A model generated the notes under the pieces. It was not told where the DNA came from. It ran no database searches and saw nothing but the letters and a program-made list of their open reading frames with translations. From the NCBI GenBank assembly GCA_033851955.1, contig JAWSVK010000014.1, positions 1-64,000 on the forward strand: 64,000 nt of DNA, read 5' to 3'. The position numbers and the translations under genes were made by a program. Source of the DNA: Profundibacter sp033851955 (lineage in GTDB: Bacteria; Pseudomonadota; Alphaproteobacteria; Rhodobacterales; Rhodobacteraceae). Below are positions 62,760 through 64,000 of the stretch, piece by piece (position 1 is the stretch's first letter; each line of letters opens with the position of its first letter).

Positions 62760-63090
62760 ATAGCTATGGACTGTCTCTTCGGGGACTATGGACATAAATG
62801 CCCATGTAATAAACGGATCGGACCCGGGGGCGGTACCCGGCGACTCCACCAAACCATCGCTCATTTGGCGGTTCTGGGGTCGAAATAGGATCGACGAACG
62901 TCTAAAGATGCAAGCTTTGTTTCGGTGAGTTACCACCGTTATCGGTACATCATAGCTAGTTGCAAATGACAACAAAGCTCCAATGGCTCTTGCTGCGTAA
63001 GCGTAAGATCTATTGAAAACTTAAGTCCTTACGCTTTGCAGCCTAAGGCGGGGTTCGCAGGCACCTGGCAACAGAAGCCTGCACTTTCAC
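62760..63090 (+). ncRNA. ssrA: ssrA, permuted two-piece tmRNA
   Basis: The acceptor piece comes first and ends CGACTCC-A-CCA (62841-62851). After a short spacer the coding piece begins GGGGTCG (62876-62882), which pairs with CGACTCC over seven bases to form the tRNA-like acceptor stem. The tag frame at 62962-63000 reads ANDNKAPMALAA then TAA, a typical alphaproteobacterial degradation tag. A GCAGGC/GCCTGC hairpin (63057-63082) lies near the 3' end. This permuted form, later cut into two RNAs, is known for alphaproteobacteria. It rescues stalled ribosomes with SmpB. The outer ends are approximate. Confidence 0.95.
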
Positions 63091-63177
63091 CCTCACTTTT
63101 GGTTTGCCATTGCAGCAACGATTGCCTAGCGTCGGGGTTCAAATTCACGTGCTCGCCATTTTAAGAGGCCTCCAAAT

Positions 63178-64000
63178 ATGACTGACAGATTTTCCCGCAT
63201 CAAAGCTGTGGCCGAACGCCATGTTTCCAGTGGCGCCCTCAGCGGGATCGAGTGGAACATCCAGAAAAACGGACGCGAATGGGCGACGGGATCAGCCGGT
63301 ATGGCCGATGGATCGAACAATACTGCGATGCCGGATGCGCCGATCTACCGGATCTACTCGATGACCAAACCCGTGGTTTCCGCCATCGCCCTGATGTTGA
63401 TGGAACAAGGCAAGCTGCGCCTGTTTGACCCGCTGGCCGCCTACCTACCCGAATTTGCCAAAATGCAGGTCTTGCAAGCCGACGGCAGCCAGATCCGCGC
63501 TGGCATGATCACCATCGAACACCTGTTCACCCACCGCGCTGGTTTTTCCTATGGCTTTGTCCCCGGTTGTCCCGTCGGGGCGCTGTATCGCAAGGCTGAT
63601 TTGCGCGATGCCAAAGTCTCGCTCGAGAATTTCTGCAAAACCATCGCCACTCTGCCACTGGCCTTTCAGCCCGGCACTGAATGGCGCTATAGCGTCGCGA
63701 CTGACGTTCTGGGCCGTGTGCTCGAGGTGATCTTGCAAAAACCATTGCAAGCCATTGTGGCCGAGTATGTTCTGGACCCGCTCGGCCTAACGGACACCGG
63801 ATTTATGGTGCCAAAAGATCAGCGACACCGTGTGATGCCGATGTTTGGCAAAATGAACCTGAACCACCTGATGCAGTTTGACGCCGAACCTCAAACTCTG
63901 ATCCCCGCGGACCCCACGTTCGAACACCCCTGCGACGATCCGAACTTCGTGCGCGGCGGTATGGGATTGCTTTCAACCCTGTCCGACTACACCAAAATCG
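63178..64000 (+). CDS. serine hydrolase of the beta-lactamase class C family (partial at window edge)
   Basis: The frame from ATG 63178 (AGAGG upstream) stays open to the end of the window, giving at least 274 residues. It contains the SxxK motif in IYSMTKPVVSAIALMLMEQGKL, the LFTHRAGF segment that follows in class C-like esterases, and YSVATDVLG as the Y-x-(N/S) element. It is likely a cytosolic esterase or peptidase rather than a true beta-lactamase, since no signal peptide is seen. The C-terminus lies outside the window. Confidence 0.88.
   Translation, partial: MTDRFSRIKAVAERHVSSGALSGIEWNIQKNGREWATGSAGMADGSNNTAMPDAPIYRIYSMTKPVVSAIALMLMEQGKLRLFDPLAAYLPEFAKMQVLQADGSQIRAGMITIEHLFTHRAGFSYGFVPGCPVGALYRKADLRDAKVSLENFCKTIATLPLAFQPGTEWRYSVATDVLGRVLEVILQKPLQAIVAEYVLDPLGLTDTGFMVPKDQRHRVMPMFGKMNLNHLMQFDAEPQTLIPADPTFEHPCDDPNFVRGGMGLLSTLSDYTKI

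Noticed and set aside
63126..63165. possible tRNA T-arm (GGGGTTCAAATTC) after ssrA
   Set aside because: The flanking bases do not pair to make a T-stem and no acceptor or anticodon arm can be folded.

Overview
The window reads as chromosomal DNA of a marine, Roseobacter-type alphaproteobacterium (Rhodobacterales). This rests on several markers together: a permuted two-piece tmRNA gene, an alphaproteobacterial SOS box (GTTC-N7-GTTC) before recA, a CckA histidine kinase with a CtrA-type box in front of it, an IscR-like regulator without the usual cysteine cluster, a trgA-trgB-cysK tellurite locus of the kind known from Rhodobacter, an acuI-type acrylyl-CoA reductase, and TRAP and BCCT transporters. 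No species can be named from the sequence alone.

Layout. 0.3-1.6 kb: tRNA-Arg(CCG) and ada. 1.6-9.5 kb: a long minus-strand suf operon (iscR-like, cysteine desulfurase, sufB, three small non-suf genes, sufC, sufD, a YIP1-like membrane protein, sufS). 9.6-15.1 kb: plus-strand genes (two alpha/beta hydrolases, icd, an SMR transporter, typA). 15.1-23.2 kb: minus-strand housekeeping genes (DUF1330 protein, alaS, recA, cckA, rsmB). 23.2-24.2 kb is a decayed stretch with a LysR remnant, followed by a secreted RTX protein. 26-32.7 kb: guaB, a TDT/SLAC1 permease, an unknown AT-rich gene, speB, a winged-helix/hydrolase fusion regulator and an HpaI-type aldolase.

32.8-48.3 kb is the most unusual part. 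A TRAP transporter is split: dctP lies at 32.9-33.9 kb, but dctQM lie at 40.0-42.1 kb. Between them sit an intact small tyrosine recombinase, an orphan branched-chain-amino-acid-type binding protein and a large chemoreceptor. A chemosensory operon follows dctQM (STAS, CheY-like, CheA, CheW, CheR, second CheY-like, unknown protein). It has CheR but no CheB or CheD in view. It ends beside a broken phage-type integrase and tRNA-Ser(GGA). The chemoreceptor and its likely kinase operon are therefore interleaved with the two parts of the TRAP system, which points to at least one insertion or rearrangement.

48.5-57.3 kb: a minus-strand block of trgA, trgB (a cyclotransferase-NUDIX fusion), cysK, an MscS-type channel and alaX, followed by a class V aminotransferase-like protein and a BCCT transporter. 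57.7-62.7 kb: an orphan CdiI-like immunity protein; an acyl-CoA dehydrogenase/DinB/acuI operon divergent from a FadR-type GntR regulator, with TTGTC-type operators between them; two small genes; and a pair of striking AT-rich perfect palindromes. The window ends with ssrA (tag ANDNKAPMALAA) and the start of a serine beta-lactamase-like hydrolase that runs off the edge.

Functional themes are Fe-S cluster assembly, DNA damage and cell-cycle control (recA, ada, cckA), translation quality (alaS, alaX, typA, ssrA), environmental sensing, and small-acid uptake and catabolism.
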